Shown: piece by piece, positions 1 through 8,665 of the stretch
Numbering within the stretch: the stretch's first letter is position 1
Layout of the letters: each line of letters opens with the position of its first letter
Notes under the pieces: model-generated
The model's database searches: none
Seen by the model: the letters and a program-made list of their open reading frames with translations, nothing else
What the model was told of the DNA's origin: nothing
Assembly (NCBI GenBank): GCA_942491465.1
Contig: CALOBA010000034.1
Location: 1 to 62,110 of the forward strand
Reading direction: 5' to 3'
From: CALOBA01 sp942491465
GTDB lineage: Bacteria > Pseudomonadota > Gammaproteobacteria > Chromatiales > Chromatiaceae
DNA: 62,110 nucleotides
Translations under genes and position numbers: made by a program

Positions 1-143
1 GCGTTGACACGGCATTCAGTGAATGCAGGCATCACCGTCCAAGCGCCTGAGCGGTGCGGGAATGAACGTCGGCTCGGTTTCGGACTTCCAGGGTCCACGG
101 CCATAACCGCCGGTTCGGATCAACCCTTGTGGAGAGGAAAACC

Positions 144-857
144 ATGTCTTGTTTAGTAAGCAAATCAACCATCAAGCAGGTTGCCGCCGGTATCCTGGCG
201 ACCTTCGTCTCGGTCCCTGTGGCGATGGCCGTTGACTACGAAGAGGGCGGCTATGTGGGCCAGAGCGGTCAGGGCCATGACACGGTGGTCTACAACTTCT
301 TGAAACACTTCAACTACAACCAGTACTACTGGGCCATTCAGAGTCAATTCACGACCAACAACAACAACCGTGTCGATGCGATGGACTTTGCGTTTTTTGC
401 CGGACATGGCAACCGTTGGCTCATTGCCACAACCAATGGCAACGTCAATCTGACCACGGCCGGCAGCAGCTCCCATGCGGGTTGGGGCAATGTGGACGCG
501 GAGTTCATTGCCTTCGAGTCGTGCAGCGTGGTGCCGAGCCCGCTTGAGGTCTCCAACTGGTGGTCGAATTGGGTCAGTGAGTCCGATGATGTATTCGACG
601 GGCTGCACCAGGCGCTTGGCTTCCGCAACAGCTCCTACCAGTCCACGGATCAGGACGTCGCCGACTACTTCGGTGACCGGATCTCCCGCAACTACGCCGT
701 CTGGGAATCCTGGTTCGATGCGATCAATGCCGAGGCCCGATCGATCGAAAAAGGCTCGGCGGTGATGTATCCGCCTTCGGATGGAGATCGCTACGGCAAC
801 TTCTCCGCCGATCCGCCGGCCGGTCACGGAAACCTGCGCGTTTGGTACCAGCACTGA
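144..857 (+). CDS. Secreted DUF6345-like protein, possible caspase-like fold
   Basis: The 237-residue product begins with a Sec signal peptide (n-region with Lys, hydrophobic core, likely cleavage after AMA). The ATG at 144 is preferred over the one at 129 because a GGAGAGG Shine-Dalgarno lies just upstream. The mature part has FAFFAGHGN near residue 86 and AFESCSV near residue 125. A His-Gly motif followed by a Ser-Cys motif after beta strands resembles the dyad of clan CD (caspase/gingipain-like) peptidases and of DUF6345 proteins. That family assignment is from memory. The gene is followed 22 bases later by another secreted-protein gene, probably an operon. Substrate and role are unknown. 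Confidence 0.72.
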   Translation: MSCLVSKSTIKQVAAGILATFVSVPVAMAVDYEEGGYVGQSGQGHDTVVYNFLKHFNYNQYYWAIQSQFTTNNNNRVDAMDFAFFAGHGNRWLIATTNGNVNLTTAGSSSHAGWGNVDAEFIAFESCSVVPSPLEVSNWWSNWVSESDDVFDGLHQALGFRNSSYQSTDQDVADYFGDRISRNYAVWESWFDAINAEARSIEKGSAVMYPPSDGDRYGNFSADPPAGHGNLRVWYQH

Positions 858-879
858 GCCCCGTCACGAGGAGATGATC

Positions 880-1878
880 ATGAAACTATTCAATAACAGT
901 CTGACCGGCGCCTGTGCGCTGACATTGGCGCTGAGCGGGGCGCAGGCAGCCACCGACCCGACCTCCGCCACCGCAACCAGCTTGTTGGGCGCCAAGGCGC
1001 TGGAGGCGCTGATCCCGGCGAGCGTTTCGAGCTACCGCGTTGCACCGAATGCCGCCTGGACCGCCGACGAGGCCGGCGAATTGGCAGATCTGCTGCTGGC
1101 CGCCGCGGACACCGCAGTCTTCTCGACGACCGACAAGCCGTCGGCAGACAGGCGTCTGGAACTGCGCAGCGAAGAGGATGGCTCGGCAATCCTGGAGATC
1201 GATCGGGTCACGGGGTCGGTGCTGTTCAACGCGGGCCTTGCAGGGTACAAGGACGAGGCGAGCACGGCAGGACTGCCCGAGCCGGAGGCGGCGGTGCAGC
1301 TGGTGGACAAGCAGCTCTGGCCGCTGGGGCTTGCGGCCCCCGCCAAGGAGCGCAGCGAACCGCGGATCGGCGGCCTCAACATGGCCGTGCGTCTTCGGGG
1401 CGACAAGACTCAGGTCTATCGGAAGCTTGTGACCGTGCGCTACGACCGCGTTCTCGACGGCGTACCGGTTCACGGCGCGTCCCGAGTCGTCGCCCACCTG
1501 GGCAAGGACGGCGGCCTGCAGGGACTGATCTACAACTGGCCCGAGGTCGAGCAGCAAGCACTACCCATGGAGCTGATGCGCACGGCCTCCGAGGTCCGCG
1601 GCCTTGCCCGTGAGCGTGTCGCCGAGGCCGCCAAGGGGGCCAAGCGCGTGCGCTTGCAGGAGGCCGACTACGTGCTCTACGACGACGGCAAGGGCCGTAT
1701 CGATCCGGCCATCTACATGGTCGTCCAGCTCGACTACCCGGACTACAGCGTGCCGTTCGACTTCTATGTGCCCCTGAGCGCCGCCAGCGAGGCGGTGTTC
1801 CCCTACGACAAGGATCAGGTGAAGATCCCGGCACCCAGCGACCCTAAGTCTGAGTCTGAGCGGCAAACGGACGACTGA
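880..1878 (+). CDS. Secreted protein, partner of the upstream DUF6345-like protein
   Basis: This 332-residue protein has a clear signal peptide (cleavage near AQA-ATD). GAGGAG ends six bases before the ATG at 880, which decides the start over the ATG at 874. The middle section, with YDRVLDGVPVHGAS followed by a VVAHLGKDGG segment, resembles the propeptide or FTP/PepSY-like regions that precede secreted peptidases. The C-terminus is hydrophilic and charged. Because it is cotranscribed with a putative caspase-fold protein, an inhibitor or chaperone role is possible, but this is inference. No catalytic motif was recognised. Confidence 0.6.
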   Translation: MKLFNNSLTGACALTLALSGAQAATDPTSATATSLLGAKALEALIPASVSSYRVAPNAAWTADEAGELADLLLAAADTAVFSTTDKPSADRRLELRSEEDGSAILEIDRVTGSVLFNAGLAGYKDEASTAGLPEPEAAVQLVDKQLWPLGLAAPAKERSEPRIGGLNMAVRLRGDKTQVYRKLVTVRYDRVLDGVPVHGASRVVAHLGKDGGLQGLIYNWPEVEQQALPMELMRTASEVRGLARERVAEAAKGAKRVRLQEADYVLYDDGKGRIDPAIYMVVQLDYPDYSVPFDFYVPLSAASEAVFPYDKDQVKIPAPSDPKSESERQTDD

Positions 1879-1929
1879 CACCGCACCGGCACAGGAGGTG
1901 CCCTCGCAGCGCTGATCCCAGCAGGCGAC

Positions 1930-1962
1930 GGGGCAACCGCGATGGTTGCCCCGTTTGCGTTT
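1930..1962 (+). terminator. Rho-independent terminator after the secreted-protein pair
   Basis: A perfect 9-bp inverted repeat GGGGCAACC / GGTTGCCCC with a 5-base loop is followed by a T-rich run (GTTTGCGTTT). It lies about 50 bases after the stop codon at 1878 and before the RNase P RNA gene. Confidence 0.75.
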
Positions 1963-2024
1963 GCCCATCGCCCTGCGGCCGAGGAACAAGACCCGCCGCG
2001 GCGTCGGCCCAATGCACGCCGGCG

Positions 2025-2051
2025 TTGGTGCTGCCCGCCGATCCGTAATAG
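2025..2051 (+). promoter_or_regulatory. Possible sigma-70 promoter of rnpB
   Basis: TTGGTG (2025-2030) and TAATAG (2046-2051) are separated by 15 bases, and the -10-like box ends 9 bases before the first paired base of RNase P RNA. The spacing is short, so this is only a candidate. Confidence 0.3.
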
Positions 2052-2060
2052 ACTCGCAGC

Positions 2061-2427
2061 GGGAGTCGGCCAGGCAGTCGCTCCTCGGCTTGACCGGGGG
2101 GAGGAAAGTCCGGGCTCCATAGGGCAGGGTGCCAGGTAACGCCTGGGGGGCGCGAGCCTACGGAAAGTGCCACAGAGAACAGACCGCCTACCCCGCGCAA
2201 GCGGGCGGCAAGGGTGAAAAGGTGCGGTAAGAGCGCACCGCGCCGGTGGCAACACGCGGCGGCACGGTAAACCCCACCCGGAGCAAGACCAAATAGGGGG
2301 ACACGCGGCCTCGCGCCGCGGCATGCGGCCCGCATGTGTCCCCGGGTAGGTCGCTTCAGGCCCGTGGTGACGCGGGTCGCAGATGAATGGCTGTCCACGA
2401 CAGAACCCGGCTTATCGGCCGACTCCC
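2061..2427 (+). ncRNA. rnpB: RNase P RNA, bacterial type A
   Basis: The ends pair as helix P1 (GGGAGTCGGCC at 2061 with GGCCGACTCCC ending at 2427). Universally conserved RNase P blocks are visible: GAGGAAAGTCCGGGCTCC near 2100, CAGGGTGCCAGGTAACGCC, the ACAGAGAACAGACCGCC segment near 2171, GGGTGAAAAGGTGCGGTAAG near 2213, and the 3' segment with ACAGAACCCGGCTTATCGGCC. It is the catalytic RNA that matures tRNA 5' ends. No protein-coding reading frame here is credible. Confidence 0.96.
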
Positions 2428-2620
2428 ACCCTTATTCCCCAGCGCGCGGCCGCGCCGACGGCCGCGCCCACAACGGCGCAATTGCGCCGAGACTGGCGTT
2501 TTCGGGTACCCTTATGCCCCGATCGAGAACGCTGTTGCGTCCCAAGACGGTTCTCCCGGGCCGACAACCGAGCCGACCACCAGGCACCGCCGACCAACCA
2601 CCGAAGCCGAAGAAGATCCG

Positions 2621-4057
2621 ATGCACCCGATTGCCGTATCCCTTATAGCAGCCGCGCTGATGTACCTCATCCCATCGCTCACCTTCGCCGCCGAGAACGG
2701 GGCTCATCACCAAATCGACCTGACCACGACCTGGGTCGGCTGGAGCGCACTCGCGATCTTCGTCGGCGCCTATGTGCTGGTGATGGCGGAAGAGTTCACG
2801 CATCTGCGCAAGTCCAAGCCGGTGGTCCTCGCCGCCGGCGTGATCTGGCTGCTGATCGCCTTCTACTACACCAACGAGACCGGCCATTCCGAGGGCGTCG
2901 GCGAGGCGGTGCGCCACAACATCCTGGAGTTCGCAGAGCTGTTCCTGTTCCTGCTCGCGGCCATGACGTACATCAACTCCATGGAGGAGCGCAACGTCTT
3001 CGAGGCCCTGCGCTCCTGGCTGGTAAGCCGCGGCTACAGCTATCGCAAGCTGTTCTGGCTCACCGGCATCCTGGCGTTCTGCATCTCGCCGGTGGCGGAC
3101 AACCTGACCACGGCGCTGCTGATGTGCGCCGTCGTGCTGGCGGTGGGCAGCGACAACCCCAAGTTCGTCGGCATCGCCTGCATCAACATCGTCGTCGCCG
3201 CCAACGCCGGCGGCGCCTTCAGCCCGTTCGGCGACATCACCACGCTGATGGTCTGGCAGAAGGGCATCCTGGATTTCGGGACCTTCTTCCTGCTGTTCAT
3301 CCCGTCGATCGTGACCTTCGTCGTGCCGGCCTACTTCATGCAGAAGCACGTCCCGGATCAGACCCCGCCCCCCCATGACGATCATGTGCAGATGAGGCGC
3401 GGCGCCCGGCGGATCGTCCTGCTGTTCCTGGCCACCATCGCCACCGCGGTCAGCTTCCACAACTTCTACCACCTGCCCCCGGTGCTGGGCATGATGACCG
3501 GCCTGGCCTACCTGAAGTTCTTCTTCTACTACCTGAAGCTCACCGGGGAGAAGTCGTCGATCAAGCGCGGCGAAGGCGACGCCGAAGACACCCTGCCCTT
3601 CGACATCTTCCACCTGGGTGTCGCCCGCGCCGAGTGGGATACGCTGATGTTCTTCTACGGCGTCATCCTCTGCGTCGGCGGTCTGGGCTACATCGGCTAC
3701 CTTGAGCTGGTCTCGCAGTTCGCCTATGTCGACATCGGTCCGACCTTCGCCAACGTCGGCGTCGGCGTCCTGTCCGCCATCGTCGACAACATCCCGGTGA
3801 TGTTCGCGGTGCTGACGATGAACCCGGACATGAACACGGGCCAGTGGCTTTTGGTCACGCTCACCGCCGGGGTCGGCGGCAGCATGCTCTCCATCGGCTC
3901 GGCCGCCGGCGTGGCGCTGATGGGCCAGTCGAAGGGCATGTACACCTTCTTCGGCCACCTGCGCTATACGCCGGTCATCGCCGCCGGCTACATGGCCGGC
4001 ATCGCCACCCACTTCATCGTCAACTTCTGGACCTTCTCGAAACCGATCGCGGGCTGA
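2621..4057 (+). CDS. nhaD: NhaD-type Na+/H+ antiporter
   Basis: The product is a 478-residue inner-membrane protein. The start is the ATG at 2621, giving MHPIAVSLIAAALMYLIP and a first hydrophobic segment; the upstream in-frame extension overlaps the RNase P RNA and is Arg/Pro-rich, so it was rejected. At least ten hydrophobic segments are visible, with the ion-transporter (IT superfamily) signatures PVADNLTTAL, NAGGAFSPFGDITTLM and, in the second half, IVDNIPVMFAVL and GGSMLSIGSAAGVALMG. These are characteristic of NhaD. The protein extrudes Na+ in exchange for protons, which fits the sucrose synthesis gene elsewhere in the window and a saline habitat. Confidence 0.92.
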   Translation: MHPIAVSLIAAALMYLIPSLTFAAENGAHHQIDLTTTWVGWSALAIFVGAYVLVMAEEFTHLRKSKPVVLAAGVIWLLIAFYYTNETGHSEGVGEAVRHNILEFAELFLFLLAAMTYINSMEERNVFEALRSWLVSRGYSYRKLFWLTGILAFCISPVADNLTTALLMCAVVLAVGSDNPKFVGIACINIVVAANAGGAFSPFGDITTLMVWQKGILDFGTFFLLFIPSIVTFVVPAYFMQKHVPDQTPPPHDDHVQMRRGARRIVLLFLATIATAVSFHNFYHLPPVLGMMTGLAYLKFFFYYLKLTGEKSSIKRGEGDAEDTLPFDIFHLGVARAEWDTLMFFYGVILCVGGLGYIGYLELVSQFAYVDIGPTFANVGVGVLSAIVDNIPVMFAVLTMNPDMNTGQWLLVTLTAGVGGSMLSIGSAAGVALMGQSKGMYTFFGHLRYTPVIAAGYMAGIATHFIVNFWTFSKPIAG

Positions 4058-4124
4058 CGGTAGCAAGCGACCGGCCGGCGTGTCGCCCCCCGGGGCGACC
4101 CGGGATGACCGCGACGCCCGCAAC

Positions 4125-4577
4125 CTACCAGGCCGCGGCGGCCTCGGCATCGCTGCCGCGGGCCTCGACCCAGCGCTCGCGCCCGTCCGCCAGGGTCTCC
4201 TTCTTCCAGAACGGCGCGCGGGTCTTCAGGTAGTCGATCAGGAATTCGCAGGCACGGAAGGCGTCGCCGCGGTGGCCGCTGGTCACCGCGACCAGGACGA
4301 TGGGGTCTTCCGGCAGCAGGGTACCGACGCGGTGGATGACGCGCACGCCATCCACCGACCAGCGCGCGCGCGCCTCCTCGGCGATCGCCTCCAGGGCGCG
4401 CTCGGTCATGCCGGGATAGTGCTCCAGCGTCATGGCGCGCACGTCGTCGCCGGCGTTGTGATCGCGCATGAGCCCGACGAAGGCCACGAGGGCGCCGACA
4501 TGGGTCTGCCCCCCGCGCAGGGCGCGCTGCTCGGCCTCGGGGTCGAAGGGGTCTGCTTGGATTCGGATCTGGATCAT
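4125..4577 (-). CDS. moaE: Molybdopterin synthase catalytic subunit MoaE
   Basis: The 150-residue protein starts MIQIRIQADPFDP. It has the MoaE core: GALVAFVGLMRD near residue 30, LEHYPGMTERAL, the IHRVGTLLPEDP segment, the SGHRGDAFRACEFLIDYLKT helix and the catalytic APFWKKE near the C-terminus. MoaE joins MoaD to transfer sulfur onto precursor Z in molybdenum cofactor synthesis in the cytoplasm. moaD is not adjacent. The gene is divergent from the transketolase operon, with about 100 bases between the starts. Confidence 0.93.
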   Translation of the reverse strand: MIQIRIQADPFDPEAEQRALRGGQTHVGALVAFVGLMRDHNAGDDVRAMTLEHYPGMTERALEAIAEEARARWSVDGVRVIHRVGTLLPEDPIVLVAVTSGHRGDAFRACEFLIDYLKTRAPFWKKETLADGRERWVEARGSDAEAAAAW

Positions 4578-4678
4578 CGATGTCTCTCGGGCTGGGGTCG
4601 ATCGCCGGCGCGGCCCATAAACCGACACCGAACAGGTATACAATTCGGCCTTTCGCCCGCCCCCGCAAGAGCGTACCC

Positions 4679-5632
4679 ATGGCCACAGCCCAGCCCTTCC
4701 ACCCATCCCAGGCACCCGACCTGAGCGTAGCCCAGGTCGCCGACGCGGTCCGCCGCCGGGTGCTGGCCCATACCATCAGCAACAACGGCGGCTATCTGAG
4801 CCAGGCCTGCTCGTCGGCGGAACTGCTGGCGACGCTGTATCTGCGCATCCTGCGGCTCGGGCCGAGCCAGGGGCCGCTGGTCCCGCGCCCGTTCGCCGGC
4901 ATGCCGGGGCCCAACAACCCCGATGCCTTCACCGGCGCCGCGTACAACGGCCCGCGCGGGCCCAACCTCGACCGCTTCATCTTCTCTCCGGTCCACTATG
5001 CGCTGGTGCTGTATTCGCTGTTGATCGAGCTGGGCCGGCTTGGTCCAAACGCCCTGGATCAGTTCAATCAGGACGGCAGCACCGTCGAGCTGATCGGGGC
5101 CGAGCACTCGCCGGGGCACGAGGTCACCGCCGGCTCCCTGGCCCAGGCCCTGAGCCAGGCCGGCGGCATCGCCCTGGCCCGCTGTCGGCGCAACGAGAGC
5201 GGTCGGGTATTCGTGTTCATGTCCGACGGCGAATTCCAGGAGGGCCAGACCTGGGAGGCCATCAACGCGGCGGTCTTTCACGGCCTCGGCAACCTGGCCG
5301 TCTACATCGACGCCAACGACCAGCAGTGCGACGGCGATATGGACGCGGTGATGACCATCGAGCCCCTGGCCGAGCGCCTGCATGCCTTCGGTGCCGAAGT
5401 CCATGAGGTCGACGGCCACGACCCCGAGGCCCTTGCCGCCCCGGCCCAGGGCTTCGGCCACGGCGAGCGCCCGCTGGTGGTGATCGCCCGCACCGACCCC
5501 TGCCGCGGCATCGATCTGATGCGCGAGCGCGCCCCCAAGCTGCACTACGTCCGCTTTAAGGACGCCGCCGAGCAACAGCCCTACCTTGACCTGCTGGCGC
5601 GGCTGACCAGCGCCGCGGAGGCCCGGCCATGA
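4679..5632 (+). CDS. Transketolase, N-terminal (ThDP pyrophosphate-binding) subunit
   Basis: The 317-residue protein covers only the N-terminal third of a full transketolase. It shows the ThDP/Mg motif beginning SDGEFQEGQTWEA and ending near YIDANDQQ, and substrate-region residues such as NNGGYLSQACSSAE near the start. The ATG at 4679 begins MATAQPFHPS; the upstream extension overlaps the moaE promoter region. The stop overlaps the ATG of the C-terminal subunit by 4 bases, so the two are translationally coupled and should form an A2B2-type enzyme. Split transketolases act in specialised sugar-phosphate pathways as well as in the pentose cycle. Placement before a RuBisCO-like gene suggests a specialised salvage route (inference). 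Confidence 0.88.
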   Translation: MATAQPFHPSQAPDLSVAQVADAVRRRVLAHTISNNGGYLSQACSSAELLATLYLRILRLGPSQGPLVPRPFAGMPGPNNPDAFTGAAYNGPRGPNLDRFIFSPVHYALVLYSLLIELGRLGPNALDQFNQDGSTVELIGAEHSPGHEVTAGSLAQALSQAGGIALARCRRNESGRVFVFMSDGEFQEGQTWEAINAAVFHGLGNLAVYIDANDQQCDGDMDAVMTIEPLAERLHAFGAEVHEVDGHDPEALAAPAQGFGHGERPLVVIARTDPCRGIDLMRERAPKLHYVRFKDAAEQQPYLDLLARLTSAAEARP

Positions 5633-6648
5633 TCGAGACCATCACCCGCCCGCATCGCGCCAACCTGGTCCGCTGGGCCGAGCACCGCCCCGAGGTGCTG
5701 GTCCTGTCCGCCGATCTGACCAGCTCCTGCGAGGCCGACGGCTTCCGCGACGCCTACCCCGAGCGCTTCTATTCCATGGGCATGGCCGAGCAGAACATGA
5801 TCGGCTTCGCCGCCGGCCTCGCCCGCGAGGGCTTCACGCCGTTCCTGCACACCTTCGCCGTGTTCCTCACCCGGCGACCCTTCGACCAGGTGGCCATGTC
5901 CGTCGCCTATCCGAACCTGCCGGTGCGCCTGCTCGGCTTCCTGCCCGGCATCACCACCCCCGGCGGGGTCACCCACCAGGCCATCGACGACATCGCCCTG
6001 ATGCGCTGCATCCCGAATATGACCGTGCTCGAATGCGGCGACGCCACCGAGGTCTTGGCCATCCTCGACCTGGCCCAGGACATCGACGGCCCGGTCTACG
6101 TGCGCATGCTCCGCGGCGAGGTCCCGCGGCTGTTCCCCGCCGACGACCCGCCCCGGCTCGGCGCATCGCGCCGGCTGGGACCGACCGCCGAGCAGACCGA
6201 CATCGCCGTCATCAGCAGCGGCATCTGCACCGAAGAGGCCCTGCGCGCCGTCGCCGCCCTGCGGGACCTCGGCTTGGGCATCAGCCATTGTCACTGCACC
6301 ACCCTGAAGCCCTTCGGCGACGAGGCCCTGGAGGCCGCCATCGCCGGCGCCCGTCTCGGCGTCGTCACGCTGGAGAACCACAGCATCATCGGCGGCCTCG
6401 GCAGCGCCGTCGCCGAGCTGATGGCCGAGCGCGGCATCGGCCGCCGGCTGATCCGCCTCGGCCTGCAGGACACCTACGCCCACGGCGCCAGCCGGGGCTG
6501 GCTGATGCGTGAATACGGCCTGGATGCGATGGCGCTGGTTCGCGCCGCCGAGGCACTGACCGCGACGCAGTTCGGGCTTAGCGACAACGCATTGGCTGGC
6601 GTGCGCGTCGAGACCCTGGCGAAGGCGGACAAGACCGAAGACCTGTGA
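5629..6648 (+). CDS. Transketolase, C-terminal (pyrimidine-binding) subunit
   Basis: The 339-residue product holds the pyrimidine-binding and C-terminal domains of transketolase. FYSMGMAEQNMIGFAAGLA carries the catalytic Glu that activates ThDP, and it is followed by THQAIDDIALMRCIPNM and a transketolase C domain (IAVISSGICTEEAL, VTLENHSIIGGLGSAVAE). It overlaps the N-terminal subunit by ATGA. The stop codon TGA directly abuts a 107-bp repeat (element A), after which the RuBisCO-like gene starts, so the three genes form one operon with a repeat in the last intergenic gap. Confidence 0.9.
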   Translation: MIETITRPHRANLVRWAEHRPEVLVLSADLTSSCEADGFRDAYPERFYSMGMAEQNMIGFAAGLAREGFTPFLHTFAVFLTRRPFDQVAMSVAYPNLPVRLLGFLPGITTPGGVTHQAIDDIALMRCIPNMTVLECGDATEVLAILDLAQDIDGPVYVRMLRGEVPRLFPADDPPRLGASRRLGPTAEQTDIAVISSGICTEEALRAVAALRDLGLGISHCHCTTLKPFGDEALEAAIAGARLGVVTLENHSIIGGLGSAVAELMAERGIGRRLIRLGLQDTYAHGASRGWLMREYGLDAMALVRAAEALTATQFGLSDNALAGVRVETLAKADKTEDL

Positions 6649-6755
6649 GTCAAGGTTCAGAAACAAGTGGTGCAGACGCAACCACGAAGTGGCCAAGTCA
6701 AAGGCTCAGCGAGCGGGCGTCTGCACCACTTGTTTTTGAACCGATCCTAAGTCAA
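6649..6755 (+). repeat. Element A, copy 1 (107-bp inverted-repeat element)
   Basis: The element has a near-perfect 26-bp terminal inverted repeat: 6654-6679 begins GGTTCAGAAACAAGTGG and pairs with 6717-6742. It ends in CGATCCTAAGTCAA. Four more copies lie at 24.6-25.0 and 32.2 kb. It carries no stop in the frame of the downstream gene, which makes the RuBisCO-like reading frame look 38 codons longer than it is. Confidence 0.9.
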
Positions 6756-6758
6756 CCC

Positions 6759-7892
6759 ATGTCAGGTCTCAAGCTCAGCGGCGAGCGTCTCGATGCGCAC
6801 TATCGGCTGACCTGTCCCGGCGATGAGGTGGACGCCCGCGCTCGGGGGATCTGCGTCGAGCAGACGGTGGAGTTTCCCGAGGCGCTGATCACCCGCGACG
6901 ACATCCGCGGCCAGATCATCGGCGAGGTCGCGGAGATCCGGGCCGAGGGCGATGGGCGCTTCGCCGTGCACATCCGCTATCCCGTCGAGGCCGCCGGCGC
7001 CGAGCTGACCCAGCTGATCAACCTGCTGTTCGGCAACGTCAGCCTGCAGCCCGGTGTGCGGCTGGTCTCCGTGGGGCTGCCGTCGGCCGTGACCAGGCAC
7101 TTCAGCGGGCCGCGCTTCGGTATCCCCGGGCTGCGCCGGTTGCTGGGCGTCCACGATCGGCCTTTGCTGTGCACGGCCCTGAAGCCCATGGGGCTGTCGC
7201 CGGCCGAGCTGGCGGAGCTGGCCTATGGGCTGGCCCTCGGCGGCATCGATCTGATCAAGGACGACCACGGGCTGTCGGATCAGCCGTTCTGCCGGTTCGG
7301 CGAGCGGGTGGAGCGCTGTGCCGAGGCGGTGCAGCGGGCGGCGGCCCAGACCGGTCGCACCTGTCTGTATCTGCCCAATGTCACCGCGCCGGCGGATCAG
7401 GTCCACGAGCGGGCAGCGCAGGCCAGGGCCGCCGGCGCCGGTGGGCTGTTGTTCTGCCCCGGTCTGGCCGGGTTCGATGCCATGCGGCGGCTGGCCGAGG
7501 ACGCTGCGTTGGCATTGCCGATCCTCAGCCATCCGGCGTTTCTGGGCGGCCTGACGGTGGGCGCGGATTCGGGTCTGAGCCATGGCCTGGCCTATGGCCT
7601 GCTGCCGCGGATGGCCGGGGCCGACGGCAGCATCTTTCCGAGCTTCGGCGGGCGCTTCAGCTTCACACGCGCGCAGTGTGCCGAGATCGGCGCGGCGGCG
7701 ACGGCGCCGGTGGGGGGATGGCAATCGCTCTTTCCGGTGCCCGCGGGCGGCATGCGCCTGGCGCGCGTGGGCGAGCTTCGGGGGTTCTACGGCGACGACT
7801 GCGTGTTGCTGATCGGCGGCGACCTGCATGCCCAGGGCCCGGACCTGACCGAGAACTGCCGGGCCTTTGTCCGCTTGGCCGGCGGCGGCTGA
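6759..7892 (+). CDS. RuBisCO-like protein (type IV large-subunit homologue)
   Basis: The 377-residue protein has the RuBisCO large-chain architecture: an N-terminal alpha/beta domain to about residue 120 and a TIM barrel after it. Lys142 (TALKPMGLS) corresponds to RuBisCO Lys175. Lys167-Asp168-Asp169 in GGIDLIKDDHG corresponds to the carbamylated Lys201 and the Mg ligands, but the third acidic ligand is His170. Lys177 is missing, and loop 6 reads GADGSIFPSFGGRF without the catalytic Lys334. It should therefore not fix CO2, as is typical of type IV enolase or isomerase forms. Known relatives act in methionine salvage or in branched-sugar acid (apionate) breakdown. The start at 6759 is chosen because upstream codons are element A. 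It is cotranscribed with the split transketolase. Confidence 0.9.
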   Translation: MSGLKLSGERLDAHYRLTCPGDEVDARARGICVEQTVEFPEALITRDDIRGQIIGEVAEIRAEGDGRFAVHIRYPVEAAGAELTQLINLLFGNVSLQPGVRLVSVGLPSAVTRHFSGPRFGIPGLRRLLGVHDRPLLCTALKPMGLSPAELAELAYGLALGGIDLIKDDHGLSDQPFCRFGERVERCAEAVQRAAAQTGRTCLYLPNVTAPADQVHERAAQARAAGAGGLLFCPGLAGFDAMRRLAEDAALALPILSHPAFLGGLTVGADSGLSHGLAYGLLPRMAGADGSIFPSFGGRFSFTRAQCAEIGAAATAPVGGWQSLFPVPAGGMRLARVGELRGFYGDDCVLLIGGDLHAQGPDLTENCRAFVRLAGGG

Positions 7893-7954
7893 TCGTCTGC
7901 GCCGACGCGCTTCGACGTTGCGCCGGCGATCATCCGCTCGGCCAGAGCCGCCGG

Positions 7955-8665
7955 CTACGCCGCGTTGGTCTCCGGCGCAGACCCTAGGACCTCGACCTCC
8001 AGCGTTTGCGGCGGTGGCGCGCTGAGATCGCGCGCCAACGCGGTGTAGACGAGGTAGCCGCCCACATGGACCTCGCTGATGGCCAACGACAGCGGAAACA
8101 GCGTGCCGTCGCGGCGGCGTCCCTCGACGCGGTGCGTTCCGATCAGCTCCGCCGGCAGGCCCAGGTCCGGGGCGGCGAGCATCTCCGCCTCGAGCCGATC
8201 GCGCAGCGGCGGCGGGAACAGCAGTGCGGCGGGTTGCCCCCGCAGCTCTTCGGCACGATAGCCGAAGATCTCCTCGGCGGCGGCGTTCATGCCCGCCATC
8301 CGCCCGTAGGCGTCGATGTGGACGGCGCCGTCGACCATGTTGTCGACGATGGCCCGATTGCGCGCCCGGCTCTCGGCGAACAGCAATAGGCGGCGCTCGT
8401 AACGATCGACAATCCACAGCACCAGACCGGCCAGGACCAGCAGCGACCATATCAGCGTCAGCAGCAGCGGGTCGGCGATCCCCTGCCAAAGACCGAATGA
8501 GGACGCCGCCCCATGGTCGCCCCCCAGCTCGAGCAGACGCTCCCCGAGCCCCAGCGTGGCCGCGAATCCGACCACCATGACGGCGGCGACGATGCCGGCG
8601 GCCACATGCCGCAGCGGAAAGGGTCGCGCGGCGGGATCGAGATAGCGCTGCTTATTGGTTGACAT
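7955..8665 (-). CDS. Membrane PAS-domain protein
   Basis: The 236-residue protein starts MSTNKQRYLD. Two transmembrane segments (about residues 20-40 and 62-86) flank a short periplasmic loop and are followed by a cytoplasmic PAS domain (residues about 100-215: IVDNMVDGAVHID, AAEEIFGYRAEEL, RRDGTLFPLSLAISEV). There is no kinase, GGDEF or other output domain, so it is either a sensor that signals by protein contact or a truncated receptor. A GTG at 8725 would add 20 residues rich in Pro and Arg and is less likely. It is convergent with the RuBisCO-like gene. Confidence 0.75.
   Translation of the reverse strand: MSTNKQRYLDPAARPFPLRHVAAGIVAAVMVVGFAATLGLGERLLELGGDHGAASSFGLWQGIADPLLLTLIWSLLVLAGLVLWIVDRYERRLLLFAESRARNRAIVDNMVDGAVHIDAYGRMAGMNAAAEEIFGYRAEELRGQPAALLFPPPLRDRLEAEMLAAPDLGLPAELIGTHRVEGRRRDGTLFPLSLAISEVHVGGYLVYTALARDLSAPPPQTLEVEVLGSAPETNAA

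Noticed and set aside
2061..2427. Small protein frames over the RNase P RNA
   Set aside because: Conserved RNA blocks and the P1 pairing explain the sequence.
2432..4150. 572-codon minus-strand frame across nhaD
   Set aside because: It is the shadow of a well-conserved antiporter gene and also covers part of rnpB; its translation is Asp/His/Gln/Arg-rich without domains.
5629..6648. Pyruvate dehydrogenase E1 beta or DXP synthase instead of transketolase C-terminal subunit
   Set aside because: DXP synthase would be a single chain, and E1 beta would sit with E1 alpha and E2. The preceding gene is a transketolase-type N-terminal subunit and the motifs fit transketolase.
6645..6758. N-terminal 38 residues before the RuBisCO-like protein
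   Set aside because: They are translated element A, seen again with the same peptide at other loci, so the start is placed at 6759.
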